A model generated the notes under the pieces. It saw nothing but the letters and a program-made list of their open reading frames with translations, had not been told where the DNA came from and did no database searches. Both the position numbers and the translations under genes were made by a program. This document shows positions 8,934-19,328 of a stretch of 64,000 nt of DNA, one piece after another. Origin of the DNA: Noviherbaspirillum saxi (GTDB taxonomy: Bacteria; Pseudomonadota; Gammaproteobacteria; Burkholderiales; Burkholderiaceae_D). Positions within the stretch are counted from its first letter, which is position 1; every line of letters begins with the position of its first letter. The stretch lies in assembly GCF_003591035.1 (NCBI RefSeq), contig NZ_QYUO01000002.1, forward strand, positions 1,302,001-1,366,000. The letters run 5' to 3'.

Positions 8934-9752
8934 ATGGATATGCCAAAACCGTCAAAGCATGTATTTGACGCCGCCATTGCGCTCGCAAAACGCGACGACG
9001 ATACCTACACCGGCCACACCAGTCCCGCATACGGGAACATGGTCGGGCCTTTTGGCGGCGTGATCGGCGCGACCCTGCTCAACGCCGTGATGAGCCACCC
9101 CGCCCTTCTTGGCGATCCGCTTTCGCTTACCGTACATTACGCAGCGCCTATCGCTGATGGAGACTTCACCGTTCATGCAAAGGCCGTGCGGACCAATCGC
9201 AGCACCCAGCACTGGTTCATCGAACTGATTCAGGCCGACGAAGTCGCCGCATTCGGGACCGCCGTTACCGCGGTCCGGCGCGATACCTGGAGCGCTACCG
9301 ACGCCAACTTTCCGGAAGTGCCGCCTGCCGATGGCATAAAGCCGGCACCGGCCATCCCACGCGCAGCCTGGACTTCCTGCTATGACATGCGCTTTATCGA
9401 CGGCGGGCTGGACACGCCCGATACCGACGGCTATCCATCGCAAAGTCGCCTGTGGATACGCGACGAGCCGCCCCGCCCACTGGACTTCCTGTCCTTGTCC
9501 GCGATCTCCGACGCCTTCTTTCCGCGCATCTTCGTGCGCCGCCGCACGTGGGTGCCCATCGGTACGGTGGCACTCACCACCTACTTCCATGCCGACGCCG
9601 CGCAATTGAGCGCACAGGGTAGTTCATCGCTATTGGGCATAGCACGCGGACTGCATTTCGGAAAAGGCTTCTTCGACCAAAGTGCAGAAGTGTGGAGCGC
9701 CGACGGTGCATTGCTGGCGGCCACCCATCAGGTCGTCTATTACAAGGAATAG
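8934..9752 (+). CDS. Acyl-CoA thioesterase family protein (double hot-dog)
   Basis: 272 residues. GNMVGPFGGVIGATLLNAV near residues 39-57 and a second half with LDFLSLSAISDAFFPRIFVRR fit the TesB-like tandem hot-dog thioesterases. A purine-rich AAGGA lies 12 bases before the ATG. It is divergent from the saccharopine-dehydrogenase-like gene and convergent with the anthranilate-type operon, so it could release CoA from dead-end aryl- or acyl-CoA esters. Cytoplasmic; substrate unknown. Confidence 0.78.
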   Translation: MDMPKPSKHVFDAAIALAKRDDDTYTGHTSPAYGNMVGPFGGVIGATLLNAVMSHPALLGDPLSLTVHYAAPIADGDFTVHAKAVRTNRSTQHWFIELIQADEVAAFGTAVTAVRRDTWSATDANFPEVPPADGIKPAPAIPRAAWTSCYDMRFIDGGLDTPDTDGYPSQSRLWIRDEPPRPLDFLSLSAISDAFFPRIFVRRRTWVPIGTVALTTYFHADAAQLSAQGSSSLLGIARGLHFGKGFFDQSAEVWSADGALLAATHQVVYYKE

Positions 9753-9782
9753 CAAGCACCGGCTTTCAATCGAGAGAAAAGC

Positions 9783-10208
9783 TTATGACCGCTGCATGAC
9801 GCCTTCGCGATGCGCATCATCCGGCACCACGGCGGTCACTTCGATTTCAACCCTGGCCTGATCTTCGACCAGTGCTTCCACCTGCACCGCCGTCATGGTC
9901 GGGTAATGCCTTCCGATAATCTCTCGGTAAACGTCGCCTATCCCTTTGTACGCATTGACGTATTCCGTCTTGTCGACGACATACCAGGTCATGCGCACGA
10001 TATGTTCCGGACGCGCATCCGCTTCACGCAGGACGTCGACCACGTTCTGCAATGCGTATCGCACCTGCTCCACAATATCGGTGCTGCGGAACCGGCATTC
10101 CTTGTCCCATCCCACCATGCCGCTCACGAACACCATGGTCCCTCGCGCGGCAATACCGTTCGTGTAGCCCTTTGGACGCATCCAGTCCGGTGGTTGCAGA
10201 ATTTTCAT
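9783..10208 (-). CDS. RidA/YjgF-family protein
   Basis: About 141 residues of the small trimeric Rid family: GTMVFVSGMVGWD in the first third, the middle part VVDVLREADARPEHIVRMTWYVV, and the C-terminal VEIEVTAVV strand. The second ATG (10208) has AGGA seven bases upstream; the first ATG (10214) touches it. It is the last gene of the aryl-CoA operon, separated from the enoyl-CoA hydratase gene by only a few bases. Rid proteins hydrolyse reactive enamines and imines, which fits an amino-substituted, dearomatised intermediate such as those from 2-aminobenzoyl-CoA. That link is inference. Confidence 0.85.
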   Translation of the reverse strand: MKILQPPDWMRPKGYTNGIAARGTMVFVSGMVGWDKECRFRSTDIVEQVRYALQNVVDVLREADARPEHIVRMTWYVVDKTEYVNAYKGIGDVYREIIGRHYPTMTAVQVEALVEDQARVEIEVTAVVPDDAHREGVMQRS

Positions 10209-10217
10209 TGTCATATC

Positions 10218-11072
10218 CTAATCGCCTTCAAACCCCGGTTTCCGCTTCCCGACAAACGCATGGTAGGCGCGGTGAAAATCGTTGGTTGCCATGCAAACGG
10301 CCTGGGCCTGGGCTTCGGCATCGATCGCTTCGTCTATTCCCATGTTCCATTCCTGATGCAGCATTTTCTTGGTCATGCCATGCGCAAAGGTGGGACCGCG
10401 CACCAGTTCCGTCGCAAAGTCCTGTGCCTCGCCGAGCAAGGTTTCCGGAGCGATCAGTCGGTTGAAAAACCCCCAACGTTCGGCTTCCTCGCCGCCCATA
10501 CTGCGCCCGGAATAGAGAAGTTCCGATGCACGCCCGTGTCCGATGATGCGTGGCAGGATCGCGCAGGCACCCATATCGCAACCGGCCAATCCTACCCGCG
10601 TAAACAGAAACGCGGTCTTGCTTCGCGCCGTCCCAAAGCGTATGTCGGACGCCATGGCGAGAATCGCCCCTGCACCGGCGCAGATGCCATCGACCGCGGC
10701 AATCACCGGCTGGGGACATGCCCGCATCGCTTTCACCACATCACCCGTCATGCGTGTAAAGGCAAGCAGGCCGGGCATATCCAGTTTAGTGAGCGGACCG
10801 ATGATTTCATGAACATCGCCGCCAGAGCAGAAATTATCTCCCGCTCCTGTCATGACAACCGCATGCACATCGTCCGCATGGGAGAGCGTGCGAAACAGAT
10901 CGCGCAACTCCGCATAAGATTCAAAGGTCAAGGGATTCTTGCGCTCGGGCCGGTTCAAAGTCAGCGTGGCCACGCCTTCTTTCACCTCAAACAGAAAGTT
11001 TTTCGCCTCGTAAGCGGCAAGCGGCTTGCGATTGCCGGGCAGCTGCTGCGGTTCTCCGCGTAAATAGTGCAT
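10218..11072 (-). CDS. Enoyl-CoA hydratase/isomerase (crotonase) family protein
   Basis: About 284 residues. Crotonase features: [19 protein letters not shown], the oxyanion-hole region [12 protein letters not shown] and the second hole [19 protein letters not shown]. The residue usually serving as catalytic acid lies in a non-standard context ([17 protein letters not shown]), so hydration, isomerisation or ring cleavage are all possible. The second ATG (11072) is six bases behind GAGGA; the first (11078) abuts it. It overlaps or nearly abuts the MarR gene upstream and RidA downstream, within one operon. Confidence 0.85.
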   Translation of the reverse strand: MHYLRGEPQQLPGNRKPLAAYEAKNFLFEVKEGVATLTLNRPERKNPLTFESYAELRDLFRTLSHADDVHAVVMTGAGDNFCSGGDVHEIIGPLTKLDMPGLLAFTRMTGDVVKAMRACPQPVIAAVDGICAGAGAILAMASDIRFGTARSKTAFLFTRVGLAGCDMGACAILPRIIGHGRASELLYSGRSMGGEEAERWGFFNRLIAPETLLGEAQDFATELVRGPTFAHGMTKKMLHQEWNMGIDEAIDAEAQAQAVCMATNDFHRAYHAFVGKRKPGFEGD

Positions 11073-11074
11073 TG

Positions 11075-11617
11075 TCATTCCTCGTCGCCGGTCGCAGGAC
11101 CGTTCAGGTGATGTTTTAGTTTTGAGAGTAGTTCAATCAGTTTGTTTTTCTCGGTCACCGACAAACCGCCCAGCATGTCTTCGACCCAGGCTTCGTGCAC
11201 CGATGCCATGCGTTCGAATGCCTTCCGTCCCGCCTCGGTCAACTTGACGCTGTAAGCGCGGCGATCGTCTGCATCGGGCACGCGCATCACCAGCTTCTCG
11301 CGTTCAAGCTGATCGGTGATGCCGGTGATATTGCCTCCGGTGACCATCATCCGTTTGGAAAGCTCCCCCATGCGCAGACCCTCCGGATGACGTTCCAGTT
11401 GCGCCATGAGGTCGAAGCGCGGAAGCGTGATCCCGAACTCGTTCCGAAGCCGTGACCGGATCCGGTCTTCCATCAGCACGGTACAGGACAGCATGCGCAG
11501 CCACAAACGTATCGATTGATGATGGTCTGCGTCCAGTCGACTTTCCAGATCGAACACGTGTGCCGATGCATGATCGACTATGCCCTCGGTGGCTGCGATG
11601 GAAGACTTGCGTGACAT
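11075..11617 (-). CDS. MarR-family transcriptional regulator
   Basis: 180 residues with a winged helix: [33 protein letters not shown], then [27 protein letters not shown], which contains the recognition helix and wing with the DxRxR-like end. An AAGGA site precedes the ATG. It is embedded in the middle of the aryl-CoA operon, so the regulator level rises with the operon. By analogy with MarR proteins of aromatic clusters it probably represses the operon until an aryl-CoA or free acid binds. A candidate operator lies at 16552-16575. Confidence 0.88.
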   Translation of the reverse strand: MSRKSSIAATEGIVDHASAHVFDLESRLDADHHQSIRLWLRMLSCTVLMEDRIRSRLRNEFGITLPRFDLMAQLERHPEGLRMGELSKRMMVTGGNITGITDQLEREKLVMRVPDADDRRAYSVKLTEAGRKAFERMASVHEAWVEDMLGGLSVTEKNKLIELLSKLKHHLNGPATGDEE

Positions 11618-11626
11618 GGTCTTTCC

Positions 11627-12412
11627 TTACATGACTTCGCCGCCGGCCACCGTGATCGACTGGCCGTTCATTGCAGCGGATTGCGGCAGGCATAACCAGG
11701 CGACGGCATTGGCCACTTCTTCCGGCGCGACAAGACGTTTCTGCGGATTTTTCATACTGAGTTCGGCCTGCGCCTCGGCCGCACTGCGTGCAGTCTTGCT
11801 GACGATATTGGCAATCGTTTCCTGCGTCATGTCGGTGTCGGTATAGCCGGGGCATACCGCGTTGACGGTGATGCCTTTTGTTGCCAGTTCGAGCGCCAGT
11901 GCGCGGGTCAGCCCGATCACGCCATGCTTTGCTGCGCAATAGGCGGACACATAACCGTAGCCGGTCAGGCCGGCAGTACTGGCGACATTGACGATGCGCC
12001 CCCATCCACTGCGCAGCATCCCGGGCAAGACTGCCTGCGTGCAGTGAAAGCAGCCGTTCAGGTTGACCGCCAGCATGCGGTTCCAGAGTTGCGCATCGGT
12101 CTTGACGAAGGGAGCGGAGACGGCCTGGCCGGCGTTGTTGATGAGGATGTCGATTGTTCCGCCCAGTGACTCCGCTTTCGAAAACGCATGTGTCACGGCA
12201 TCCGCATCGGCCACATCGGCACAGACGTAGTCGATACGTCCCAGTGCCTCTAGACGGCTGGCTGTCTCGGCCAGCGTGGTTTCGCTCCGGCCCAGCAGCG
12301 TCAGTCGCGCGCCTTGCCGGAGCAGGCTTGCGGCAATGGCAGCACCGATGCCGCGACCGCCGCCGGTCACGACTGCATGCTTGCCGCTCAGAGGTAGTGC
12401 AGCATTGCTCAT
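11627..12412 (-). CDS. Short-chain dehydrogenase/reductase (3-hydroxyacyl-CoA dehydrogenase type)
   Basis: 261 residues. Classical SDR motifs: TGGGRGIG (about 16-23), NNAG (about 92-95), catalytic Ser about 145, Tyr about 158 and Lys about 162 (YCAAK), and the C-terminal [13 protein letters not shown] precedes the start, which overlaps the stop of the large flavoprotein gene (ATGA). In the operon context it would oxidise a hydroxyacyl-CoA formed by the neighbouring enoyl-CoA hydratase, a beta-oxidation-like step after ring dearomatisation. Confidence 0.88.
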   Translation of the reverse strand: MSNAALPLSGKHAVVTGGGRGIGAAIAASLLRQGARLTLLGRSETTLAETASRLEALGRIDYVCADVADADAVTHAFSKAESLGGTIDILINNAGQAVSAPFVKTDAQLWNRMLAVNLNGCFHCTQAVLPGMLRSGWGRIVNVASTAGLTGYGYVSAYCAAKHGVIGLTRALALELATKGITVNAVCPGYTDTDMTQETIANIVSKTARSAAEAQAELSMKNPQKRLVAPEEVANAVAWLCLPQSAAMNGQSITVAGGEVM

Positions 12413-14856
12413 GCGCCCTCCATCAGGCGGGCCGCGATTTGCTGCGGCGTCAGACCACTGTTGGCTGCAGCCATCTGCCTTTCGCGTTCGAGGTTGCGTT
12501 CCAGCTGGGCTTTGCCAGAGAGATACTGCTTAGGCCATTCCAACTCGGTGAAGCCGATTTTGGCGGCCTCATTAAGCGTCCATGCCGGATTGGCAAGATG
12601 CGGCCGCGCAAGCGCGCACAGATCCGCCCTGCCGGCGGCGATGATGCTGTTGGCATGATCGGCTTCATAAATGGCGCCGACGGCAATGGTGGGAATACAC
12701 GCCTCGTTGCGGATGCGATCGGCGAACGGCGTCTGGTACATGCGGCCAAATACCGGCTGTTCCTTCTTGCTGACTTGCCCGGATGAGCAATCAATCATGT
12801 CCGCGCCGGCTTGCTTGAACAGCTTTGCAATCTGCACCGCTTCATTAGGCGTGATGCCGCCTTCCACCCAGTCGTGCGCCGAGATGCGTACGCTGATCGG
12901 CTTGTCCTGCGGCCACACCGCGCGAATTGCGGTGAACACCTGCAGCGGGAAGCGGCAGCGGTTCGCCAGCGTACCGCCGTACTCGTCGTCGCGCAGATTG
13001 GTCAGCGGAGAAATAAAACTTGACAAGAGATAGCCGTGCGCGCAATGCAGTTCAAGCCAGTCGAATCCTGCTTGTGCGGCGGCCTGCGCCGCACGCACGA
13101 AATCTGCCTCGATGCGCTCCATATCCGCGCGCGTCGCGGCCCGCGCGAACTGTGACACGTTTTCGATGTATTGCTGCGGAGATGCCGCGACCAGCGGCCA
13201 GTTTTCCGAGGCAAGCGGCAGATCGATGCCTTCCCATGCCACACGGGTCGATCCCTTTGGCCCGGCGTGACCCAGTTGCATGGCAATCTTTGCATCGGTA
13301 TTCGCGTGGACGAAATCGACGATACGTTTCCATGCCTGCGTGTGTTCCGGCGTGTACATGCCAGGGCAGCCCGGCGTGATGCGCGCGTCGGCGGAAACGC
13401 AGGTCATTTCGGCGAAGACCATACCGGCGCCGCCCGTCGCACGGCTGCCGAGGTGCACGAGATGATAATCGCCGACCAGACCGTCGACCGCCGAGTACTG
13501 CGCCATCGGCGACACGACGATGCGGTTCTTGAGCACGGTGCCGCGCATGCGGAACGGCGTGAACATCGGAGGAATGCTGTGGTCGGATGCCGCTTGCGGC
13601 GGCGGGCAGGCTGCCTGCTCGAATGCACGCTCGGCAATCCAGCTTTCATAGCGCTGCACATAGGCCGCGTCGCGCAGACGCAGGTTTTCATGCGAAATCC
13701 GCTGGCTGCGCGTAAGCATGGAATAGGCAAACTGTTCCGGCTCCATGTGCGCATAACGTTGCACGTTTTCAAACCACTCCATCGAGTTGCGGGCCGCGCT
13801 CTGGATCTTGAGCACTTCGATCGAACGCAGGATCTGATAGGCATTCAAGACCTCTTCCAGTCCCTGCTCGCCATGCTTCTCGAAACAGCGTGCAAGTTCA
13901 ATCGCATCCTCAAGCGCGAGCTTGGTGCCGGATCCGATGGAAAAATGCGCGGTGTGCGCCGCGTCTCCCATCAGGACCACCGGTACGGGTTTGCCGTGGA
14001 TATCGCTCCAGCGCACCCACGTATCGCAGATCACCCTTGGAAACCTGATCCAGATCGCCGATCCACGCAAATGCTTCGCGTTGCTTAACAGGGGATAGCC
14101 GTCCAGACAGCGTGCGAAGAGCTTTTCGCAAAAGGCAATGCCCTCTTCCTGGCTCATCCTGTCGATGCCGGCACGGATCCACGTATCTTCCAGCGCTTCG
14201 ACAATAAAGGTCGAGGTGTCGCCATCAAATTGATAGATGTGGGCCTGAAACCAGCCGTGTTCCGTTTCCTCGAAGGCGAAGGTGAACGCATCGAACATCT
14301 TTTTCGTACCGAGCCAGACAAAGCGGCATTTACGGGCATCGATATCCGGCTTGAAGACGTCCGCGTAACGCGTGCGAATGCGGCTGTTCAAGCCGTCGCA
14401 GGCAATGACCATATCGGCGCCGTATTCCGCCGCGACCAGTTGGTCGTCAACTACATCGGTCTCGAACACCAGCTTGACGCCAAGTTCCTCGCAGCGGGCT
14501 TGCAGGATGTTCAGCAGACGCTTGCGTCCTATCCCGCAAAAGCCGTGACCGCCGGATGTGACGGTCTTTCCCTTGAAGTGCACATCGATGTCGTCCCAGT
14601 GGTTGAATGACTGAAGGATCGTGCGCGCTGTATCTTCGTCGGCGGCGACCAGGTTGCCCAAGGTCTGATCGGAAAACACCACGCCCCAGCCGAAGGTGTC
14701 ATATGGGCGGTTACGCTCGATGATGGTGATCTGGTGTTCGGGATTCTGCTTTTTCATCAGCAGGCCGAAATACAGGCCGGCAGGCCCGCCGCCGATGCAT
14801 ACGATCTTCATGGGCTTTCTCGCTTTTTGCTGATAAGGCTGTTCAATCAGGCTCAT
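12409..14856 (-). CDS. Bifunctional aryl-CoA flavin monooxygenase / OYE-type reductase (2-aminobenzoyl-CoA monooxygenase/reductase or salicylyl-CoA 5-hydroxylase type)
   Basis: 815 residues with two flavin domains. Residues ~16-400 form a class A FAD monooxygenase: [16 protein letters not shown] at the N-terminus and [20 protein letters not shown] for the second FAD motif. Residues ~435-790 form an Old-Yellow-Enzyme/YqjM-like FMN barrel ([52 protein letters not shown]). This architecture is that of the Azoarcus evansii 2-aminobenzoyl-CoA monooxygenase/reductase, which hydroxylates and dearomatises the ring; many genomes label it salicylyl-CoA 5-hydroxylase. The start overlaps the ligase stop (ATGA) and has CAAGG upstream; an internal ATG at 14811 gives a shorter product. 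The preceding ligase supplies the CoA ester. Confidence 0.92.
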   Translation of the reverse strand: MSLIEQPYQQKARKPMKIVCIGGGPAGLYFGLLMKKQNPEHQITIIERNRPYDTFGWGVVFSDQTLGNLVAADEDTARTILQSFNHWDDIDVHFKGKTVTSGGHGFCGIGRKRLLNILQARCEELGVKLVFETDVVDDQLVAAEYGADMVIACDGLNSRIRTRYADVFKPDIDARKCRFVWLGTKKMFDAFTFAFEETEHGWFQAHIYQFDGDTSTFIVEALEDTWIRAGIDRMSQEEGIAFCEKLFARCLDGYPLLSNAKHLRGSAIWIRFPRVICDTWVRWSDIHGKPVPVVLMGDAAHTAHFSIGSGTKLALEDAIELARCFEKHGEQGLEEVLNAYQILRSIEVLKIQSAARNSMEWFENVQRYAHMEPEQFAYSMLTRSQRISHENLRLRDAAYVQRYESWIAERAFEQAACPPPQAASDHSIPPMFTPFRMRGTVLKNRIVVSPMAQYSAVDGLVGDYHLVHLGSRATGGAGMVFAEMTCVSADARITPGCPGMYTPEHTQAWKRIVDFVHANTDAKIAMQLGHAGPKGSTRVAWEGIDLPLASENWPLVAASPQQYIENVSQFARAATRADMERIEADFVRAAQAAAQAGFDWLELHCAHGYLLSSFISPLTNLRDDEYGGTLANRCRFPLQVFTAIRAVWPQDKPISVRISAHDWVEGGITPNEAVQIAKLFKQAGADMIDCSSGQVSKKEQPVFGRMYQTPFADRIRNEACIPTIAVGAIYEADHANSIIAAGRADLCALARPHLANPAWTLNEAAKIGFTELEWPKQYLSGKAQLERNLERERQMAAANSGLTPQQIAARLMEGA

Positions 14857-16469
14857 ACAATGCCTTGCCGCAGTTTGAATCGCTGCAGCTTGCCGGTTTC
14901 CGTTCTTGGCAAGGAAGTGCGATATTCGACAGCGCGCGGATACTTGTACGGCGCGATGCTTTGCTTGACGAAGGCTTGCAATTGCTTCGTCATCTCGTCA
15001 TCTGAAGCAATTCCCTGCTTGAGCACGACGAAAGCCTTAACGATTTGTCCCCGTTCTTCGTCGGGAACGCCGATCACGGCGCACTCGGCCACTGCGGGAT
15101 GCTTCAGCAGCGCATCTTCCACCTCAGGCCCAGCGATGTTGTAACCGGCCGAAATGATCATGTCGTCGGTACGCGCGCGGTACCAGAAATAGCCGTCCGC
15201 ATCTATTTCATACGCGTCGCCAGTGAGGTTCCAGCCGTCGTACACATAGTCCGCCTGACGCGGATCGGACAGATAGCGGCAGCCGGTAGGACCTTTGACC
15301 GCCAGCCTGCCGACGACTCCTGGTCCGGCGGGATTGCCGTCTTCATCGAGGACGCAGGCGCGATAGCCCGGCACGGGTTTTCCGGTTGCACCAGGGCGAA
15401 TGGTATTGCCCGAGGCCGAGATGAAGATGTGCAGCATTTCGGTCGACCCGATTCCATCGACCATCGCGATATCCGTGGCGCGCTGCCAGCTCTCCCGCGT
15501 TGCCACCGGCAAGGCCTCCCCGGCCGACACGGTTTTCTTCAGGCTGGAGATGTCATGGCGGGAAGCGAGCGGCGCCATCTGACGATAGAAAGTCGGCGCG
15601 GTAAAGCACACGGTCGGGCGGAATTCCTCGATGGCCTGCATCAGCGTCTCGGGCGTCAGCTTTTCCAGCAATACGGTGCTTGCCCCCACACGCAAGGGAA
15701 ACAGCAGCAGGCCGCCAAGTCCAAAGGTAAAGGCCAGGGGCGGCGTGCCGATAAAGACATCTTCCGGGCGCGATTGCAGAATCGAGCGCGGGAAGGTATC
15801 GCACACGGCAAGAATGTCGCGATGAAAATGCATCGCGCCCTTGGGCTTGCCCGTCGTTCCCGAAGTAAACGCGATCAGGCAAACGTCTTCGGCGCAGGTA
15901 TCGGTCGCTTCGAAGCTGCCCGACTTCGACTGCATCAACTGTTCCAGCGAATCGTGTCCGGCGTCTTGATAGTAAACGACCTGTCCCAGCACCGGCGACT
16001 GCTCTCGCGCCAGTTCCAGTTCATCCTTCAGGCAGGCGGCGCAAAGAGCGGCATTGATCTGCGCCTTGTCGATGATGACCGACAGTTCAGGCGCGCGCAG
16101 CAGGGGCATGGTGGGAACGGCGATGCAGCCTGCCTTCCATACGGCCAGGATGGCGGCGGCCAGCATCGGATGGTTGGCGCCGCGCAATAACACGCGATTG
16201 CCGGGAACGAGATGCATGTCTTCGCGCAACACGGCGGCGATGCGGTTCACCTTGTCAAGCAATTCGGCATAGGTCCATGACATGGAGCGATGGATCAGAG
16301 CCGGCTTGCCGGCGGATCCCGACGTCACCATTTTGTCGAGCAGCTCGATCGCACAATTGAGCCGCTGCGGATATTGAAGCTCCGGCAAATCGAACAGCAG
16401 TTCGGGCCATTGCTCGCGCGGCGGCAGATGGTCGCGGGCAAAGCTGTCTGTATATGCAGTCTCGTTCAT
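14853..16469 (-). CDS. Aryl-CoA ligase (2-aminobenzoate/benzoate-CoA ligase family)
   Basis: 538-residue AMP-forming ligase. The phosphate-binding loop [16 protein letters not shown] is at about 201-216, the hinge is [19 protein letters not shown], and the catalytic lysine is in [14 protein letters not shown] (Lys about 527). AGGGA precedes the ATG. It is the first gene of the minus-strand operon and its product is the likely substrate of the flavoprotein encoded next. Family comparison suggests 2-aminobenzoate; benzoate or salicylate remain possible. A second member of the family is cut by the left window edge. Confidence 0.9.
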   Translation of the reverse strand: MNETAYTDSFARDHLPPREQWPELLFDLPELQYPQRLNCAIELLDKMVTSGSAGKPALIHRSMSWTYAELLDKVNRIAAVLREDMHLVPGNRVLLRGANHPMLAAAILAVWKAGCIAVPTMPLLRAPELSVIIDKAQINAALCAACLKDELELAREQSPVLGQVVYYQDAGHDSLEQLMQSKSGSFEATDTCAEDVCLIAFTSGTTGKPKGAMHFHRDILAVCDTFPRSILQSRPEDVFIGTPPLAFTFGLGGLLLFPLRVGASTVLLEKLTPETLMQAIEEFRPTVCFTAPTFYRQMAPLASRHDISSLKKTVSAGEALPVATRESWQRATDIAMVDGIGSTEMLHIFISASGNTIRPGATGKPVPGYRACVLDEDGNPAGPGVVGRLAVKGPTGCRYLSDPRQADYVYDGWNLTGDAYEIDADGYFWYRARTDDMIISAGYNIAGPEVEDALLKHPAVAECAVIGVPDEERGQIVKAFVVLKQGIASDDEMTKQLQAFVKQSIAPYKYPRAVEYRTSLPRTETGKLQRFKLRQGIV

Positions 16470-16551
16470 GTCCAGTCCCTACGCTCAATCTGATTACGAA
16501 AAAAAGGGGGAGTAAGCCCCGAGTATCGCTGAGGTCCCTGTTGCAAATTAC

Positions 16552-16575
16552 TTTAAGCTTAAACTATTTTAGTTT
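16552..16575. promoter_or_regulatory. Candidate operator in the aryl-CoA ligase / glcB intergenic region
   Basis: The 517-base gap 16470-16986 between the divergent ligase and malate synthase genes is AT-rich and holds no convincing gene. Within it lie a 12-base perfect palindrome TTTAAGCTTAAA (16552-16563) and, overlapping it, AAACTA-TTT-TAGTTT (16561-16575); together with the flanks they form an imperfect inverted repeat GCTT.AAACTA/TAGTTTcAAGC. Its size and place, about 80 bases before the ligase start, suit a MarR dimer. The operon-encoded MarR is the obvious partner, but binding is only inferred. Confidence 0.45.
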
Positions 16576-16986
16576 CAAGCAGTTTTGAGCATCAACTTGC
16601 GAATTGTTGCCGTTTTGGCTATCCCATAAAGAAGTTTTGGAGTTGATCTAAGTGGGACGTGATGTGTTCAGCACAAATGCACCTATAAATAGAATGAACG
16701 CGCAGTGCGAAATCACCATCTCAACAGCCTGCTCGTCAATAATCAGCTATCACTAAAACGCACAAATGAATTGATAAATTTGATTAATTACTCAATTTTG
16801 AATTACATATACTTCTAGACATTTTATGTGCCTGGAGTTGGTACGATAGCTGTTGAATCGTTAATATCCAAACGACAAAACCGACCTGGCACAGCGATAA
16901 ACAGCTTTAGGGTCCAGCGACTGAAATCATGCGCTCCCGATCGTTTTTTATTTCGTTTATCACAACAACATAAGAGGTCTCACACA

Positions 16987-19218
16987 ATGACTACTCGCAC
17001 TTCCTGCCAGCGACTTCAAGTTGCAACCGTGCTCCACCGATTTATCGAAGAAAAGGTGCTTCCCGGCACCGGCATCGACAGCGCCAGCTTCTGGAAAGGC
17101 TTTGACGCCATTGCGCACGATCTCGCGCCCAAGAATGCCGCCCTGCTGGCCGAGCGCGACCGTTTGCAGACCGAGCTCGACCAATGGCACAAGTCCAATC
17201 CGGGTCCGATCGGCGACATGCACGCTTATCGCTCCTTCCTGCAATCGATCGGTTATCTGGTACCGCAGCCGCAGGACGCGAAAGCAACGACAACCAACGT
17301 GGACGCCGAACTTGCCTTGCAGGCTGGCCCTCAACTGGTTGTACCCATTCTGAATGCCCGCTATGCGCTGAACGCGGCGAACGCACGCTGGGGTTCGTTG
17401 TACGACGCGCTGTACGGCACCGATGCGCTTCCCGAAACCGACGGTGCGACCAGAAAAGGCCCCGCCGGTCAAGGCTACAATCCGATCCGCGGCGCCAAGG
17501 TCGTCGCCTTCGCGCGCAACTTCCTCGACCAGGCAGCGCCGCTGGCGAAGGGTTCGCATCGCGACGCCGTCACCTATCAGGTAGCCGGCGGCAAGCTCGC
17601 GGTCAAGCTGACCGATGGCAGCGTCACCGGTCTGGCAGATGAAGCGAAGTTCGTCGGATACCAGGGGCAAGCCGAGCAGCCATCCTCCATCCTGCTGAAA
17701 AACAATGGCCTGCATATCGATATCCAGATCGACCGCGCCACGCCGATCGGCAAGGATGACCCGGCCGGTGTCGCGGATCTCGTCATCGAGTCGGCTCTCT
17801 CCACGATTCTGGACCTGGAAGACTCCGTTGCAGCGGTCGATGCCGACGACAAGGTGCTGGCCTACAACAACTGGCTCGGCATTCTGCAGGCTACGCTGAC
17901 GGAAAGCGTCACCAAGGGCGAAAAGACTTTTACCCGCAGCCTGAATGCGGATCGCAAATACACCGCCGGTGTCGGCGCGACCGATGCGAAGGATGACGTC
18001 GTCACGCTGCATGGCCGCTCGCTGCTGTTCCTGCGTAATGTCGGTCACCTGATGACCAATCCGGCGATCCTGCTCGAAAACGGCCAGGAAATCCCGGAAG
18101 GCATCATGGATGCGGTCGTGACCGTCGCTATCGCCTTGCATGACCTCAAGCGCAAGCAAGGGCAGGAAATCGGCAATTCGCGCACCGGTTCGGTGTACAT
18201 CGTCAAGCCGAAGATGCATGGCCCGGCGGAAATCGCGTTTGCCGGCGAACTGTTCGGCCGCGTCGAGCAACTGCTCGGCCTGCCGGTAAATACCGTCAAG
18301 CTCGGCATCATGGACGAAGAGCGCCGCACCAGCGTCAACCTCAGGGCTTGCATCGCGGAGGCGCGCTCGCGCGTCGCCTTCATTAATACCGGCTTCCTCG
18401 ACCGTACCGGCGATGAAATGCACACCGCCATGCAGGCCGGGCCGATGATGCGCAAGGGCGACATGAAAACCAGTGCATGGCTGACAGCCTACGAGCGCAG
18501 CAACGTGTTGGTCGGCTTGTCCTCCGGTCTGCGCGGACGTGCGCAGATCGGCAAGGGCATGTGGGCGATGCCGGACTTGATGGCCGCGATGCTGGAACAG
18601 AAGATCGTGCATCCGAAAGCCGGCGCAAACACCGCCTGGGTGCCCTCTCCCACGGCGGCTACCCTGCATGCGTTGCACTACCATCAGGTGAACGTGTCCG
18701 AGATCCAGAAAGAACTCGAGAAGATCGACGCGCCCGCCGAGATCGAGCGCCTGCTCGGCGACTTGCTGAAAGTACCCGTCGTGGCCGAGGCCAAATGGTC
18801 GGCTGCCGAAATCCAGCAGGAACTCGACAACAATGCGCAAGGCATTCTCGGTTACGTCGTTCGCTGGGTCGACCAGGGTGTGGGCTGCTCCAAAGTGCCC
18901 GATATTCACAATGTCGGCCTGATGGAAGACCGCGCGACCCTGCGCATCTCCAGCCAGCACATCGCCAACTGGCTGCTGCACGGTGTGGTGACGCAGGCGC
19001 AAGTCGACGAAACCCTGCAGCGCATGGCCAAGGTCGTGGATGCGCAAAACGACAACGATCCGTTCTACAAGCCGATGGCGCCCAACTTCGAATCGTCGTA
19101 TGCGTATCGTGCAGCGCGTGATCTGGTGATGAAGGGTCTTGAGCAGCCAAGCGGCTATACCGAACCGCTGCTGCATGCATGGCGCCTGAAGGTCAAGGCC
19201 GAAGCGCCGGGCCGCTAA
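16987..19218 (+). CDS. glcB: Malate synthase G
   Basis: 743 residues, close to the ~723 of E. coli Glc[42 protein letters not shown] and [19 protein letters not shown] are the conserved glyoxylate, Mg and acetyl-CoA-binding regions of isoform G. The frame is open back to 16828, but the ATG at 16987 with AAGAGG about 11 bases before it begins the conserved protein. It condenses glyoxylate with acetyl-CoA to malate in the cytoplasm, useful when growing on substrates that yield acetyl-CoA or glyoxylate. It is followed by two strong hairpins. Confidence 0.96.
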   Translation: MTTRTSCQRLQVATVLHRFIEEKVLPGTGIDSASFWKGFDAIAHDLAPKNAALLAERDRLQTELDQWHKSNPGPIGDMHAYRSFLQSIGYLVPQPQDAKATTTNVDAELALQAGPQLVVPILNARYALNAANARWGSLYDALYGTDALPETDGATRKGPAGQGYNPIRGAKVVAFARNFLDQAAPLAKGSHRDAVTYQVAGGKLAVKLTDGSVTGLADEAKFVGYQGQAEQPSSILLKNNGLHIDIQIDRATPIGKDDPAGVADLVIESALSTILDLEDSVAAVDADDKVLAYNNWLGILQATLTESVTKGEKTFTRSLNADRKYTAGVGATDAKDDVVTLHGRSLLFLRNVGHLMTNPAILLENGQEIPEGIMDAVVTVAIALHDLKRKQGQEIGNSRTGSVYIVKPKMHGPAEIAFAGELFGRVEQLLGLPVNTVKLGIMDEERRTSVNLRACIAEARSRVAFINTGFLDRTGDEMHTAMQAGPMMRKGDMKTSAWLTAYERSNVLVGLSSGLRGRAQIGKGMWAMPDLMAAMLEQKIVHPKAGANTAWVPSPTAATLHALHYHQVNVSEIQKELEKIDAPAEIERLLGDLLKVPVVAEAKWSAAEIQQELDNNAQGILGYVVRWVDQGVGCSKVPDIHNVGLMEDRATLRISSQHIANWLLHGVVTQAQVDETLQRMAKVVDAQNDNDPFYKPMAPNFESSYAYRAARDLVMKGLEQPSGYTEPLLHAWRLKVKAEAPGR

Positions 19219-19236
19219 GATCTTTCAGTACCCACC

Positions 19237-19265
19237 GAACACCCTGCCTTTAAGGCAGAGTGTTC
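19237..19265. terminator. First hairpin after glcB
   Basis: GAACAC and GTGTTC enclose CTGCCT-TTA-AGGCAG with one mismatch, a 29-base stem-loop directly downstream of glcB. The tail is U-rich but interrupted (TTCTTCTGTTC), so it may act as a weak terminator or as an RNA-stabilising stem in front of the stronger hairpin at 19277. Confidence 0.5.
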
Positions 19266-19276
19266 TTCTGTTCAAT

Positions 19277-19314
19277 AAAAATCCCTGCAGCGCTACGCTT
19301 GCAGGGATTTTTTG
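19277..19314. terminator. Bidirectional intrinsic terminator between glcB and pncB
   Basis: AAAATCCCTGCA and TGCAGGGATTTTTT pair around a ten-base loop; the stem is flanked by A-run and T-run, so it works on both strands. It separates the convergent glcB (+) and pncB (-) genes. Confidence 0.88.
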
Positions 19315-19328
19315 TTTCTGACCGGTCG

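Noticed and set aside
16828..16986. N-terminal extension of malate synthase G
   Set aside because: No family similarity, and a good ribosome site precedes the ATG at 16987.
16960..19176. A 738-residue open frame antisense to malate synthase G
   Set aside because: It is a mirror of the well-conserved glcB codons in GC-rich DNA, has no recognisable motif, and lacks a ribosome binding site.
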